A DNA stretch of 64,000 bases from Epiperipatus broadwayi (lineage: Eukaryota; Onychophora; Udeonychophora; Euonychophora; Peripatidae): assembly GCA_028023455.1 (NCBI GenBank), contig JAQFVV010006272.1, positions 2,399,127 to 2,463,126 of the forward strand, written 5' to 3'. Shown here piece after piece: positions 12,936 through 24,616 of this stretch. Every line of letters begins with the position of its first letter. Position 1 is the stretch's first letter. A model generated the notes under the pieces. It ran no database searches. It was not told the DNA's origin and worked only from the letters and a program-made list of their open reading frames with translations. A program made the translations under genes and the position numbers.

Positions 12936-13365
12936 AGATGGATGGGATAACTAGAAATGGTGGCCTAAATGCACCATTGAGGTTGATAAAGTTGTGGAAA
13001 TCAGTGGGTCCTTTATATTTGCAGATTCATGTCTTTAAGGAATGACAACACCCCTGCAATGTAAAGAGTGACATGATGCATCAGAAAAATTTTGGTTTTA
13101 ATCATCTAATAGCCAGAGTGCCATAAATAAATCAGTTTAGCTATACAATAATTGACACTTGGGAATCCCATGAAATCTAGTTAACTGCACAGGGGTATGC
13201 CAGCACAGACAAAAGAATAGGACTGAATACAACCAGGTCCTTAATGTGGGCAAAGCATGCAGTGGAACACCTATGAATCCTTAATTTCAAGTAATATTAT
13301 GTACCATAATTCATGTAGTTTTTCAAAATAAATTCATTTCTTAATAAAAAATAAAAAAATTAAAA
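12525..13365 (+). mobile_element. 5'-truncated L1/Tx1-like LINE with 3' UTR and A-rich tail
   Basis: Includes the ORF2 remnant above and about 400 bp of 3' UTR, less AT-rich than its surroundings, ending with aataaattc and an A-rich tail near 13,325-13,365. The 5' boundary is placed near 12,525 where the poly-A-like run before the homologous part begins. Target-site duplications could not be defined by eye. Confidence 0.65.
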
Positions 13366-13529
13366 CAGTTGAATAATAATATAATGAAAGATATTTAATT
13401 AAATTGAGTATAAATGGCAATTAAACTGAGTATAAATGGCAATTCAATAATTTTTTTTTCAGTTTCTAAAATTATTAGACAGTGTAGATAAATAAATCAG
13501 AGAGATAAATTAGAATACAGTTACAAAGA

Positions 13530-14760
13530 TATGAAGAAAATTGAAAAGACTGCAGTAATTATCACGGAATATATAAATGAATTATTATCAGAAACACAGT
13601 ATGATTTTTGAGAATTAAAAAACGTTATAGATATGGTTTTCATCACCAGGAAAATGCAAAAAAAAAATTGTTGCGAACAAAAGAATGATTTATTTATTGC
13701 TTTGTTAAAATTACTTTATTATTCATCAAGATTTATTCAATGAATATTATAAAATTTCAGTATGATATTATGAAAAAAAGTTTTTGTTATATGTGGAAAA
13801 TTTGAAGCATTTGAAATGAAAAGCAGATGGATATTTGATTCAACATTGTTTTTGACATTTATACTTGTGGTTTTTGGAATTATTTATTGACAGTTTAATG
13901 AATAAGTGATTAAGATGTGATTTTAACTTGAATCTAAAGCAACAACAAGAAATTAAACATCTTGGATTCTGGATTCACAGGATATTGATGGCTATACTAT
14001 TTTTTGTCAGTTCAAAAGACATTTGCAGAATGCACTTAACATCTTGAATGCAAAATATAAAGGCTTTCATTTAATAATTAATATTTAAAAAATTCAAATT
14101 TTTTAGCAGTCTATGATAAAAGAAAAATATTCAACAACTTTTAGTTCAGATTATTGTCAACTTGAAAATATAAGACGATTTAAATATCTTGATAGCCTTT
14201 CAAATAGAGAGATGAGCTTAGATGTTAATGCTTAGCATAGATATTAATGTACTGCTACTTTTTGGTTTGTCATAGTGAAATAACTATTGCAATTAAATTA
14301 GCTGTATATAGATCTATTATTTTACCTAATTTATTACGTGAAAATGAGTTGTAAACATCTATTAATGTAATATAAATGCATTAGAATTTTTTTAAATTGA
14401 AAAATTATTATTTATTTACTTTCAACTTATTGTAGTCTGCTATTGTAAAATTACATCTTTTTTGAATTGGATATGTAAAAGGAATGAATAGTAACTAACT
14501 TCCTAAAAAGGTGTTTTATGGTAAACTTCAACATAATTTCCATAGGAAATGCAGACTTCTGTTTATATTATAAAGGTTCACTCTAAAAAAGTACAATGTT
14601 CATTGATTGGAAAATGTGGCAGAGCTAAAATAGACATCGTGTTGAAAAATTTCAGAAAGAAGAGTTTTTGCAAAAGTGATATTATTGCATATCAAGTAAG
14701 CGGAATAAGTGACAAATATGTTTTATATATGAAAATATTTATGTTTTACAAATTGATATG
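13530..14760 (+). mobile_element. Plus-strand relic of the VKQGC-type LINE
   Basis: Fragments of the same LINE family as at 6.4-8.2 and 38.5-41.9 kb, here in plus orientation and heavily mutated. In order: SETQYDF, ELKNVIDMVFITRKMQ and EQKNDLFIAL (about 13,585-13,715; intact relatives read about SQxGFR, DMIFxxRQxQ and LYxAF), LENIRRFKYLDSLS (14,161-14,202), IKLAVYRSIILP (about 14,290-14,330), IGYVKGMNS and KKVFYGKLQH (14,465-14,530). The VKQGC and YADD region is not recognisable, so an internal deletion is likely. The 93-codon frame at 14,549-14,830 is an out-of-register shadow over its tail. Confidence 0.75.
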
Positions 14761-14877
14761 TATAATCATCACAAAATTCATCTTGAAGTTGCTGTTATTG
14801 TTATTATTATTATTATTTGTTTTGTCTTAAATTTGTTTTTCTTTTGGAGTAGATATGGCCGTATTCATTTGCAAATG

Positions 14878-14978
14878 GCTAATAGATAGATATAGATGGA
14901 TAAATAGATAGACAGACATATATATGGATGATAGACAGAGAGATAGATTGTCAGATAGATAGTTAGACATTAGATAAA
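14878..14978. repeat. Degenerate GATA-type microsatellite
   Basis: Imperfect atagatagata, gacaga and gatagacagag repeats. It lies just beyond the LINE relic's 3' end and may be its tail. Confidence 0.8.
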
Positions 14979-16100
14979 ATGTGATGTATTAGTAAATCAG
15001 TATTTTATTATTATCTAGAAAACATTTTCCCATTACTAAACATTAACATTTATAAATATTTTTGTCTTTTAACTTCATTATACATTAATATTTGATATTT
15101 TTACAAGCTTATATACGTATAAAACATTTTTTTAAAAAATATTGTTATTATACTCCACTGTCAAAATAAATTAAGCTTTAAATATTTTAAAATTAATTAT
15201 CCTACATATATGTATATCCTGAAATGTTATAATACATTTTGATATTTTCAAAAACATCTCATATGAGTTATTATTATGAATATTCTGTTATTTGGGATGC
15301 CATTATTTTAACACTTAACTGTGAAAAGAATGTTTCGGCAAAGAATTAGTCAAGATGCCAGAAAGTTATCGAGTTATATATATATAGCGTATTCATATGT
15401 CATTTCTTTTTTCTTAGGATAATGACCTTTAGATTAATTGCGTAATTTAAAAGAAAGATATTATTAAAACTAGTAGCAATAGTATCATCACCATAGTAAT
15501 AGTAGCAAATAATTATTATAGTAAGAAGTAATAATAGCAGTATAGGTTATAACAGTATAATGAAACTATCAATGACAAGCAGTCATCAACGATAATCTTA
15601 TTGTGATTGACTAATTCGTATCTCTATATGAGCACCTGCCTTCAGTAAGAGAAATTAATCTACCATATGTATCTAATATTTTTATTTCGGTCTATGACTG
15701 ATCCTTATTATATTTTTTTAAATTCAAATAACAGTTTCCCATTTCAAAATACTATACATGATCATTCCAATTAGTGTTTAAATTTCTTCAATACTGAAGA
15801 CATTTTTTCACTATTATTGATCTTTTTTTCCCATCCATATTTCAGTGCTGATTCTTGAGTTTCTCAGCAAGTAGGGAAAGAGAAAATCTCACACCTACAT
15901 CTATTTGAGTTTTCTATAGCTTTTGTGCGCTTATTTTTATTTTTATTTTAGTAGTTTTCAAATATTGTCCACAAGCCAATATTTCATCTACATTTTAGCA
16001 CTTAGTTAAATATTCTCATGCAAACGATTAGATTTCTCATTATTTAAAAAAACAAAAACAAATAATAATTTTAATTAAAATAATTAATTAGAAAAATAAA
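14979..16100. other. AT-rich spacer with AGT/TAA trinucleotide-rich patch
   Basis: The patch at 15,465-15,560 is rich in agt, taa and tag trinucleotides. No gene is supported. Confidence 0.5.
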
Positions 16101-16260
16101 ATAGTATTAATAGTCGTAATATTAAATATTTAATAACGATAGTAATGTAACAATAATAAATATTTAGTTGGAAAAAAAATGCAGGAATTTTTCACGCATT
16201 TTTCTTTATTGCCATTAATTATTGTAATAATGTCTTTTTCTTCTTTCTATTTTTACTTAC

Positions 16261-16440
16261 AAAACCGAGACGTAATTAAAATAATTTTACTCCGAACGGG
16301 TATACATTTATTTCACATCCTTCTAACATCCGTATTGTTGTTAAAATGCTCCTGTTTTGTTTTTGTGTAACGAGAGTAGCACAAATAGCTCTGCGCCGAG
16401 ATTACGAAGAGAAGCTCTCCCGCTGTAAAGAGTATTATAT
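16261..16440 (-). other. Candidate 5' untranslated first exon (minus strand)
   Basis: On the minus strand a CpG-bearing block ends in ...cggtttt followed by a GTAAGTAAAA donor (plus-strand acttac, 16,255-16,260). The block contains cgtaatctcggcgcagag and several CpGs, unlike the CpG-poor surroundings. Only short ATG frames are present, so it would be untranslated. The 5' end is not defined and 16,440 is a guess. An E2F-like site lies about 350 bp upstream. The evidence is composition plus a splice donor only. The overlapping plus-strand 63-codon frame (16,179-16,370) has no support. Confidence 0.3.
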
Positions 16441-16784
16441 CAAATATTATTATTATCTGTTTTTATACAAACACTCCTACGCATATTAATTACTGTCGTT
16501 GTCTTTTTTTTTTTTTCGTTTAAACTACCAACTAATTATTGCACATGTTTAAAAAGAAAAAGCTGCAGTAAAGTAAGACCAATGTAATGAGATATTGCTT
16601 TTTCCTTTATCCATTCAAACCTTTTAATCAATCCCGAACAATAATTATATTAAACAGTGAAAAAAAAAAAAAAACGTTTTAACGGATATAAAGGTTTAAG
16701 CAACTCAAAAATTTGATTTGCGATCCGTGAAAACGAATCAATCTAAAAGATTTTATTTTGTGATTATGAATAATTACTAATAAT

Positions 16785-16795
16785 GGGCGCGAAAA
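16785..16795. promoter_or_regulatory. E2F-like site (GGGCGCGAAAA)
   Basis: Matches the classical E2F consensus TTTSGCGC on the reverse strand. It is notable because CpG is scarce in this window. It lies upstream of the candidate minus-strand exon at 16,261-16,440. Confidence 0.4.
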
Positions 16796-16899
16796 TGTTA
16801 AGGAATTCTGTATATATATGCCTTCTAAACTAAATTTTAAAGTTGCTCATTTTACAACACAATAAAAATACAGTACATCGTGGGCAATTACATTGTGCA

Positions 16900-18443
16900 A
16901 GCCGAATGCGTATGAATATACATATAGGAAGACTCTTATAGTTGATTAAACATCTGAGCTTACCTAATACATATGTCTATGCGCCTATGAGTGCAAAATA
17001 TAGCCAAAGGAAGGAACTAAAAATTTTGATTTTGATTAAAAAATATTTTAGTACTTATGAAACGTAATGACAAATGAAGATAAGCATTAAAGTTCACATA
17101 CACAAATAATATATATACAATATGTAATAAATTATTTAAATTTTTATTATTCATAAAGCGCTCTCACATATATAAATACAGTACCCATTATATTAAATAA
17201 TCTTGACTTGAAGAAACGAAGCTATATAATGATCATATGATAAACAAAAAAGACCGCCAACTTTATTTTCTTAATGCTCGATCGCACAGACGTTGAGAAG
17301 GCTGTAGAATCAACAGACCTGCAAATGTTTAAATGTATACCAACGTTTATATAAGTCGAGGTTGTTTCAATAGTTTTATATATTACTTAGAGGTTAAAAC
17401 AATGTATATAAGCATACATATAGAAATATTCTTCAATAATGAATAAACATTTAAATTAAATTACTTAATAAGGCATTTTATTATCTATGAAACATTTTAC
17501 AGCGTTAAATGAGAATATTGATAATTTATGAGAGAATTTTAGTTTTATCAATAAAATCAAAAAGACAGGCACAGATTTTAAAGAGCGTAGAATTAAGCCA
17601 TTACTGAAGACCATTTAAACAAATTATTTTCATTAAAATTTAAAGCCTAAAAGACTTTTAATTCGAAGAAATGGACATTTAAAAAGCAAAAGACTTTTAA
17701 TTCGAAGAATTAGTTATTTGCATGAAGAATTTTTTATAGACTTAAACGAAATGACAAATAATTTTAAATATATACATTACTAATTAAATAAATTTGTAAT
17801 TGGCACCTTACTTTCATATCATATCCATATAACAAAGTCTTATTTTTAAAATTCCTTTCTCTTATATACACGCTAAAACCGATTAAAATTAATTATATAA
17901 AAATATTGATGAAGAAAAAATATATAACTCAAAAGTGCACAAAATTTCTGATTAAATAGCTGAGTACAAATTTACTTTGAATTTATTACTTTTCCTTTAT
18001 TTACAATTTTAAATTATCTTAGTTACGATTTTTAAAAGTCAATAAAATGTTTAAGGTATTTTTTTTTAAAAATCTATTTTTATATGTACGTTTTATAAAT
18101 ATGTAATTATTGTACTTACAATGTTTTTGTTTTTTTTATTTTGCTTTAAATTAAAAAAAAAACATCACGTGATAACTTAATTTCAATCTCTATTTTTTTG
18201 AAATTAGGTACAAGAATTATTTTATTCAAAAAGTTAAGCCAATTAAATAGATTTTATCTTTTACAATTAACAACATATAAATATAAGCGTGTATAAAAAG
18301 TTTGATAAATTTGATTAACTCAGTTGTAGCAGAAATATGACATTTTCTTACCTTAGTAATTTAGACAACATCATATGACAACCTTGTTATTACAGTAAGT
18401 TCATTGATCGACGCAAATAAATATAGGATTTTATACTTTAATT
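16900..18443. other. AT-rich, partly CpG-retaining stretch
   Basis: CpG is more frequent than in most of the window, but no exon is recognised. It contains a perfect 10-bp E-box palindrome atcacgtgat at 18,164-18,173 (bHLH-type target). Confidence 0.4.
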
Positions 18444-18509
18444 CAGGTCTGTCTAAAACACTGCCCGTGAGCTACGTGCGCACCGCAGCGAAGACTTGTG
18501 CAATTGGCC
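18444..18509 (+). mobile_element. Possible hAT transposon terminus
   Basis: Begins caggtctgtctaaaacactg, followed by gcccgtgagctacgtgcgcac, which resembles the CAGxGxxxxxCAAAC...GGCCCGCGAGC terminus common in hAT-superfamily elements. No matching opposite end or transposase was found, so this is a terminal fragment at most. Confidence 0.35.
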
Positions 18510-18925
18510 TAATGCTTTTGATTTTTTTGAGTGAACAAATAACAAAAAAAAAAAAACAATTTGAATGAAATGCTACCATATTTGATAATCTTGATGTTGA
18601 TTATAAATAGTTATTGTATTGTTTAATTAAAACCTTTTATAAACACTATATATATATAAACTGTATTTATTATTTTGATTATGTCTTTTTTCCTGTCATC
18701 TCTTATTTTATCATTATTCTAAATAAAAGTTTCAGGATATAACAATTTGCTGAACAGTTATTCTTCTATCCTTCCCTTGATTTTCTATATATGCATAATT
18801 CTTTAAATCTTTCAAAGCACACACACATATATATATTTCCTGAGAAATGACTACCCTTCTGACTTCGGAACTAAGCATGCAAGCAAATAATAAAAAATTA
18901 AAAGTTCTCCAATTTTTTAAAATTT

Positions 18926-18968
18926 ATTATTATTATTATTACTATTATAATTTTTATTATTATTATAT
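18926..18968. repeat. (TTA)n trinucleotide tract
   Basis: Imperfect TTA repeats. They account for the poly-tyrosine reading frame at 18,847-19,038. Confidence 0.9.
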
Positions 18969-19094
18969 AGTCTTCTTTTCAGCATGCCATCACTTTAAGA
19001 AAATGCTCATAAAAAGTATATTGAACTATCTCTTGTAACAAAGCTTATAATTGGACCCCAGGCTTTAACTGTTTGACTTTTCACATCTCGATAT

Positions 19095-19173
19095 ATATAT
19101 ATAAAAAGAAACCCTGTCTGCTTCCAGAGTGAAAAACTTTCCAACATTCACCTATTTCAGAGTCGAACTTGGG
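19095..19173 (+). promoter_or_regulatory. TATA-like box followed by a possible short leader exon
   Basis: tatatataaaaag (19,095-19,107) is followed 67 bp later by ...aacttggg with a GTGAGT donor at 19,174. The spacing would allow a first exon of about 40 nt starting near 19,130. TATA-like strings are common in such AT-rich DNA, so confidence is low. Confidence 0.2.
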
Positions 19174-19603
19174 GTGAGTTTAAATGTTGATAATAAATTA
19201 ATTAAAATTGAAATCTTTAAAATAAAGCACAGAAAATATTCCTATTTGAATTTTGGTAATTCAACTTTTAACTCAGACTTAAATTAGCAGACAGTATTTT
19301 ACCCCCCTCCCCCAAATGCATTAAATGAAAAATATTGTGCATGCACATTAATATTAGTATGAATGCGTGTATGTAAGTAAAACAGCTTTTAGATATTCCA
19401 ATGAAGAGCAAAAGCTTTTTTTTTTTTTACAATGGTGTATAAAATAATAAAGGAGAAATTATTACTCATTATGTTTTGCAAATACTGAGTGATGAGAAAC
19501 TGAGAGGATTATCTTGTTTACCCTAAATATAAAATAAATAAATATCTATTTATTAAAAATAATCAATATTAAGTTAATTGAAAAATCATGAAATGTCAGA
19601 ACT

Positions 19604-19685
19604 CCAGAAGTAACAGATTGAACCTCAATCAGGAATCATTTAGCTCCTGAGTCTGTAGTTCTGTTACTGTGTTAAATGCCATGAA
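19604..19685 (-). repeat. tRNA-derived SINE head-like sequence
   Basis: The reverse complement contains cagactcaggagctaaatg, gattcctgattga, then ggttcaatctg, a good B-box match, with cagtaacagaactacagac at the A-box distance. The A-box itself is degraded. No clear tail or target duplication. Confidence 0.4.
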
Positions 19686-19689
19686 TGCC

Positions 19690-21680
19690 AATTTACTGAC
19701 TAATATTTATAATTACTTAGGTTGGGTATCTGTAAAAAAAAATCCTGATGGGAATTTGGTAACATATTCAAGTTTAACGTTGAAAATTTTGATACATAGG
19801 AGGGAATGTAATGCGGATAAATATAAGCAAAAACATATTCTAAATAAGCTTAAAATCTATAAAGTTAGCAACTTTTGCCTAGTATGCTTTCGACTAAGTT
19901 ATATTAGTCATAATCATGGCAACTGACGGAGGGAAGAAGACTGCAAGGTTTATTAAAGAAACGTGAATGGGTGATTAGCACAATTGAATGGCTAATCTCG
20001 AATACGGTTTTGCTTATATTTATTCACATTATGTTTAAGTTTACTGGCTTAAAATTTAAAGTTCAGATCATGATTATTTCAAGAAAATGTGCTATAGGTA
20101 TTTAACACACCTTGTTTATACATACATAATTTAAAAGCTATTATCTTATTTGCTTAATATTTGAAGAAAGCACTTAGAATTTTAATGATTCTATTTGTTT
20201 AGCCTAATATCTATTTCAAAATAACTTTCTTCAATACTGTAATATTGCAATTTTATTAAGCATCTTATTAGTTAATGGACAATTAGATCTAAGATTAAAT
20301 ACTATTAATTATAGTTTTATTATAATGAGTAATTTTTGATATATATTATTTATATAATAAATGCTCTTGATATAGATTTTATAGGAAGTTTGTCATTGAA
20401 CAGAATTTTTCATAGGAGTATAATTACGTTTTTTAAATTACTAATACAGTAGTTCATTCAACATTAAAAATATAACACACGTGAAGATTCTCAGCACCTG
20501 TGCTAATTATGAGATCGGTTCTTGTAATTAAAATTCACTAATAAACATAAACAATAATGTTATTTTTGTTTTGCGTTAATAAACTTTTTTTTTTTATTGT
20601 AGTAAAGTATATGAAATACTTGCCTTAAATTCTGGTGGAGACCAACATTTTTTAAATAGCATAATTTTTTTCAGAAGCTTAATGTTTTTTCAAGAAGCTG
20701 GATCATGGGAATTAACTAATATTCAAATTATTGTTTAATGAGTATCTAGCTATCTTTAGATGAAGAGTAAAATAAGAGTAAAGACTTCAAAGTAAATTAT
20801 TAATCGGTAGTAGATCAATATGATAAATATGTCTATTCATTCAGTTTTCTTTAGCACAAGATACGAAATACATTATCTTATAGTAATTTGTCAAAATCTG
20901 TTTACTATTCTCATATTTATTGTAATACCGTATTAGCAAAAATAGAAATAAATAAAATCCATTATATTGTTTTTTTTCTTTGTCAAATAAATTTGTAATA
21001 AAGTAATATTAATATATAACTGTGATTATAAAAATATATATTTATAAAGAAATATCATTATACATAGACATTTTTGTAGTTGCTGTTATATATTAATATT
21101 GACATATTAATTGTCTTAATTACTCATTATAATAAAACTCCATAATTAATAGTATTTAATCTTACTTCTAGTTGTCCATTACCTAATAAGATGCTTAAAT
21201 AAATATTTGTAACCAATCAAAACTTTCAAATTTGCCACAAAGCTCAAGATTCATAACAATCTGAAATATTCGATTAGTGTATACATATAGAAAACAGATT
21301 TTTAAATAATTTGTTACAAATAAAATACCTTTCTTCAATGGAGAAATAGTGAAAATAAAGATTATAGAAATTTAGCAGATTTCTTAATTGTTGGATAGTC
21401 AAGGTTTGAGCCGTTTTTCATATTTATTTTAACCTCTAGTAAAGATATGAAAATTTTCTCTAAACTTTGTTTAACATTCTAATTAAGGATAGTTAGATAA
21501 TTATTTATTGGCCATTCATTATTGGATGGTAATTTACTGAAAAGACTAATAATGGTTGATATACAGGAGAATGTGCAATCATTGCATCACAAGTCTTTTA
21601 CACACACATGTATATGTATATATTAAGAAAATAAAGCCATACATTACGTGACTTAACTTAATAAGCTTGTACTACAAATA
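19690..21680. other. AT-rich spacer, nothing recognised
   Basis: No supported gene. The 85-codon frame at 19,669-19,926 has a non-ATG start and no recognisable family. Confidence 0.5.
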
Positions 21681-21684
21681 TAAT

Positions 21685-21743
21685 ATAGTAATTGTGCTAA
21701 TAGCTCTGGAAAAGCTTGTTTAGAGCTATCAGCATGCTTACTA
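21685..21743. repeat. Small foldback
   Basis: The arms atagtaattgtgctaatagc (left) and gctatcagcatgcttactat (right) are imperfect reverse complements around a loop of about 14 nt. First of three foldbacks in 660 bp. Confidence 0.7.
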
Positions 21744-21815
21744 TGTTACATGTATATATATATATAAATAATTTCAGTGCATATCACTATGTGAAATAAA
21801 TATCAAAATCATTTC

Positions 21816-21981
21816 AAATGTTAAAAAAATTTCAGCCAAACCTTCTGTGAATAAATGTATTAGAATCTGCTTCTCAAAACAGCCAATCAAAAATACTTTT
21901 TTGAACTGGTTATTTTGAGATACAGACTCTAATACATTTATTCACAGAAGGCATAGTTGAAAATTTCTTAATGTTTAATGT
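21816..21981. repeat. Foldback element with arms of about 65 bp
   Basis: Left (about 21,816-21,884) and right (about 21,908-21,981) arms share a perfect core, ccttctgtgaataaatgtat and its reverse complement, with weaker similarity outward. The spacer is about 23 nt. MITE-like or a local inverted duplication. Confidence 0.8.
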
Positions 21982-22006
21982 GATTATATATATATGAAAT
22001 AATGGA

Positions 22007-22343
22007 GATAGAATAATACCCAATCTATCCTTTTCTCTGTTGATATTTAAGCTTAGTTGATTTACATTGTTCTAATTTAGAGAATAAAATTTTGTACTAT
22101 TTTAATTTTACTGTATAGAATAAATAATCAGAAATCACTATTTAAATATTCAGAGAATCAAGACAGAGATCCAGTTTTAACAATCTCTAAATGTCCTTGA
22201 CCTTCTGAATTCTTAAATAGTAATGTCAGATTATTTATTCTATACTTAGAATTAAAATAATGGAAAATTTCACTCTCTAACAATGTGAATCAACTAAGTT
22301 TAAATATCAACAGAGCTAAAGGATAGATTGGTATCATTCTATC
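22007..22343. repeat. Foldback element with arms of about 150 bp
   Basis: The left arm (22,007-22,160) begins gatagaataatacccaatct; the right arm (22,197-22,343) ends with the diverged reverse complement. Shared blocks include tctgttgatatttaa and tatagaataaataatc. The central part (aatcaagacagagatccag) resembles sequence at 24,390-24,440, so family members may lie nearby. No coding capacity. Confidence 0.85.
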
Positions 22344-22448
22344 TTTTCACACTAGATTGATGTTCACATAGCTCAATAATTCAGTGGGAGGTCCATTACT
22401 TCCATTCTAATTACATATAATTTAGATATGAATATTTATTTTATACAC

Positions 22449-22473
22449 GCACACACACATATATATATATATA
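22449..22473. repeat. (CA)n(TA)n microsatellite
   Basis: Short compound dinucleotide run. Confidence 0.9.
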
Positions 22474-24550
22474 GATAAAAGATAAAGCAGTATTTTAAAT
22501 ATTACAAAGCAAAGACCAGATAGTCACCAAACATAATGATTATATGGTGTATGTTTTCATCTTTGGTTTTACATCCCATCTAAGAATATCTTGATATTCA
22601 TTTAGCTTCAAATATTGGATCACCAGCATAGTTGACTATGGATTGGCTGCTAGAAAAAAAATCCAAGCCTGGTTACTCAACATGTATTTGAATGCATGTT
22701 ATAAGCATGGCAGATGGACATTCTGCTGTTACATCATAAGCTCACAAATCTTAGTTTTTATTTAAAATCTTTATCAGCACACAATAATTTACAAAAAAAA
22801 ATAAATTTTTTTTTTTCTCTATATTTTTTTAAAATTTTTTGATTTTAATTGTCAATAAAAGAAGACAAGTGATATGAACAACACTTTGAATAGCTTTAGA
22901 AATCTTTCTATAGATATTGAAGTTTAATCGCTTAGAATTTAAACAAATAATTTAGACTTAATTAGCCATTGTATTACTTTTAAGCAAACAATATTTCTGT
23001 TATAATAAAGCCTATCATTTTTATAATTCTCTATAGATATAGTCTATTATTAATAAACTCTTAAGTAGCAATAAATGTTTCAGTGTTTTTTATTTTATTT
23101 TGTGTATCTATTTCATGTCCCGTTTCTCCATTGGTTATCAGCAAATGATTCACATTATTTGAACATGTTTTTCAAACATTAAAGTGTCTTTTTTTTTCAG
23201 ACATTATTAATTCTATTCCCAAAAGTCTTGTTTTTAATATTTTATTAATATATGATGAACAAATGATATAATAAATAATTTTTTAATCATAGACTACTAA
23301 TTGTTATTCTCTTATCTCAAATAAATTAAGTCTAATCATATTATAAATACAAAAGCAATTTTATATGATTCATTAAGTTTGTTTTATGCTTCTAAATTCT
23401 GCTGCCAATGTGAAATCAACAATCTGATTTCTTTTAAAATAAATACAAATAATATCTTAATTCTGTGAATAGCTACCACAAATATAATCATTAATACAAA
23501 TATAGGAGACACTAAGAAGTTCAACAGTATTTTATGCATTGAAGAATATAAAATGCATGCACACACACAAGTACATAGCTTTATGATGTAGTGATAAGTG
23601 CTTCAACATAAGTTGGAACCTGAGAATTTATTATGCATGCAAATAATTTTTTATAGATATCCAATAAATGGATATAAATATTTAGGATAATAATCCAATG
23701 TTAATTGGAATTGGTAAAAAACAATGCTTTAAGCAAGTCTCTATAAATTTAATTGAAATATGTCTCTCCTTTGAAAATGATGCTTAAATTCACTATATAA
23801 TAATTTTAAAAAAATGTTTTATTTTATGTATTTCATTTCTCAATTCAATACCTTACTGTTTTACCTTTGCTGCAGACATTACAACTACTCCTACCATTGA
23901 GCATTTTTTAGACAGAATGACCTAAATAAATTGTGTGATACTGATCATTTTAAATATCTTTTACTTTTTTAAAAAAAAGTTCTACCTATTTATGAAAAAC
24001 AGAAAAGTTCTCAATACAATGATGCAAAGTATAATGATTTTTAGAATAAACTTCTGTCTCAAATTCATTTCCAAAGTAAGTCATTATTGGTTGCACTGCT
24101 TTAAGCAATATCACAACTAAGGTCTCCCATAGTACTAAGTCTGTTTATCACTGTTGTCTTGCAGGTTTTTGTCATATATATATACTATAACACAAAAGGG
24201 GAGAAAATACTGGAATTAGAACTATTGGCTATGTGTTTAATGCATGAAATGTGACTGATAAAAAATAAACACAAATACATATGAGATTTGCATACATTTG
24301 CATGAGGGTATATAGAATGCAAACATCATAGTTAGTTTACATAAGTAAAAGCAATCCTAGCCTGGCAAAATCTGAATCTTAAGAAATATGAATCAAGATC
24401 CAGCTCTGTCAATTTCCAGTGCTTGAACTTCTTATGAACTCAAGTAATAAATCATTTTATTATTTTTAGTAGAGATGATTCTCTTATTATTCCAAATATG
24501 ATATATTATACAGTAATAGGACTCTTTATATACTACTTATTCCTTGTGAT
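22474..24550. other. AT-rich spacer with a doubtful SINE head near 23.6 kb
   Basis: No gene supported. At 23,580-23,640 the string atgatgtagtgataagtgct followed by gttggaacctgag could be a very degraded tRNA-SINE head (A-box and B-box). The two reading frames here (23,384-23,566 minus; 23,935-24,120 plus) are not supported. Confidence 0.4.
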
Positions 24551-24616
24551 ATAGAGCAGTGATAATATGACAGACTGAAAGTAATAGATTGCTATGTTCA
24601 AATCTTAACCTGTCAT
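24551..24616 (+). repeat. tRNA-derived SINE head-like sequence
   Basis: atagagcagtgataatatg (A-box-like), then cagactgaaagtaatagatt, then gttcaaatcttaacctgtca (B-box-like). Order and spacing are those of a tRNA-derived Pol III promoter. The shared cagact block suggests relatedness to the minus-strand copy at 19.6 kb. Confidence 0.5.

Noticed and set aside
14549-14830. 93-residue plus-strand ORF ending in poly-Leu
   Set aside because: Overlaps the tail of a LINE relic; its start is out of register with the LINE motifs and the end is simple sequence.
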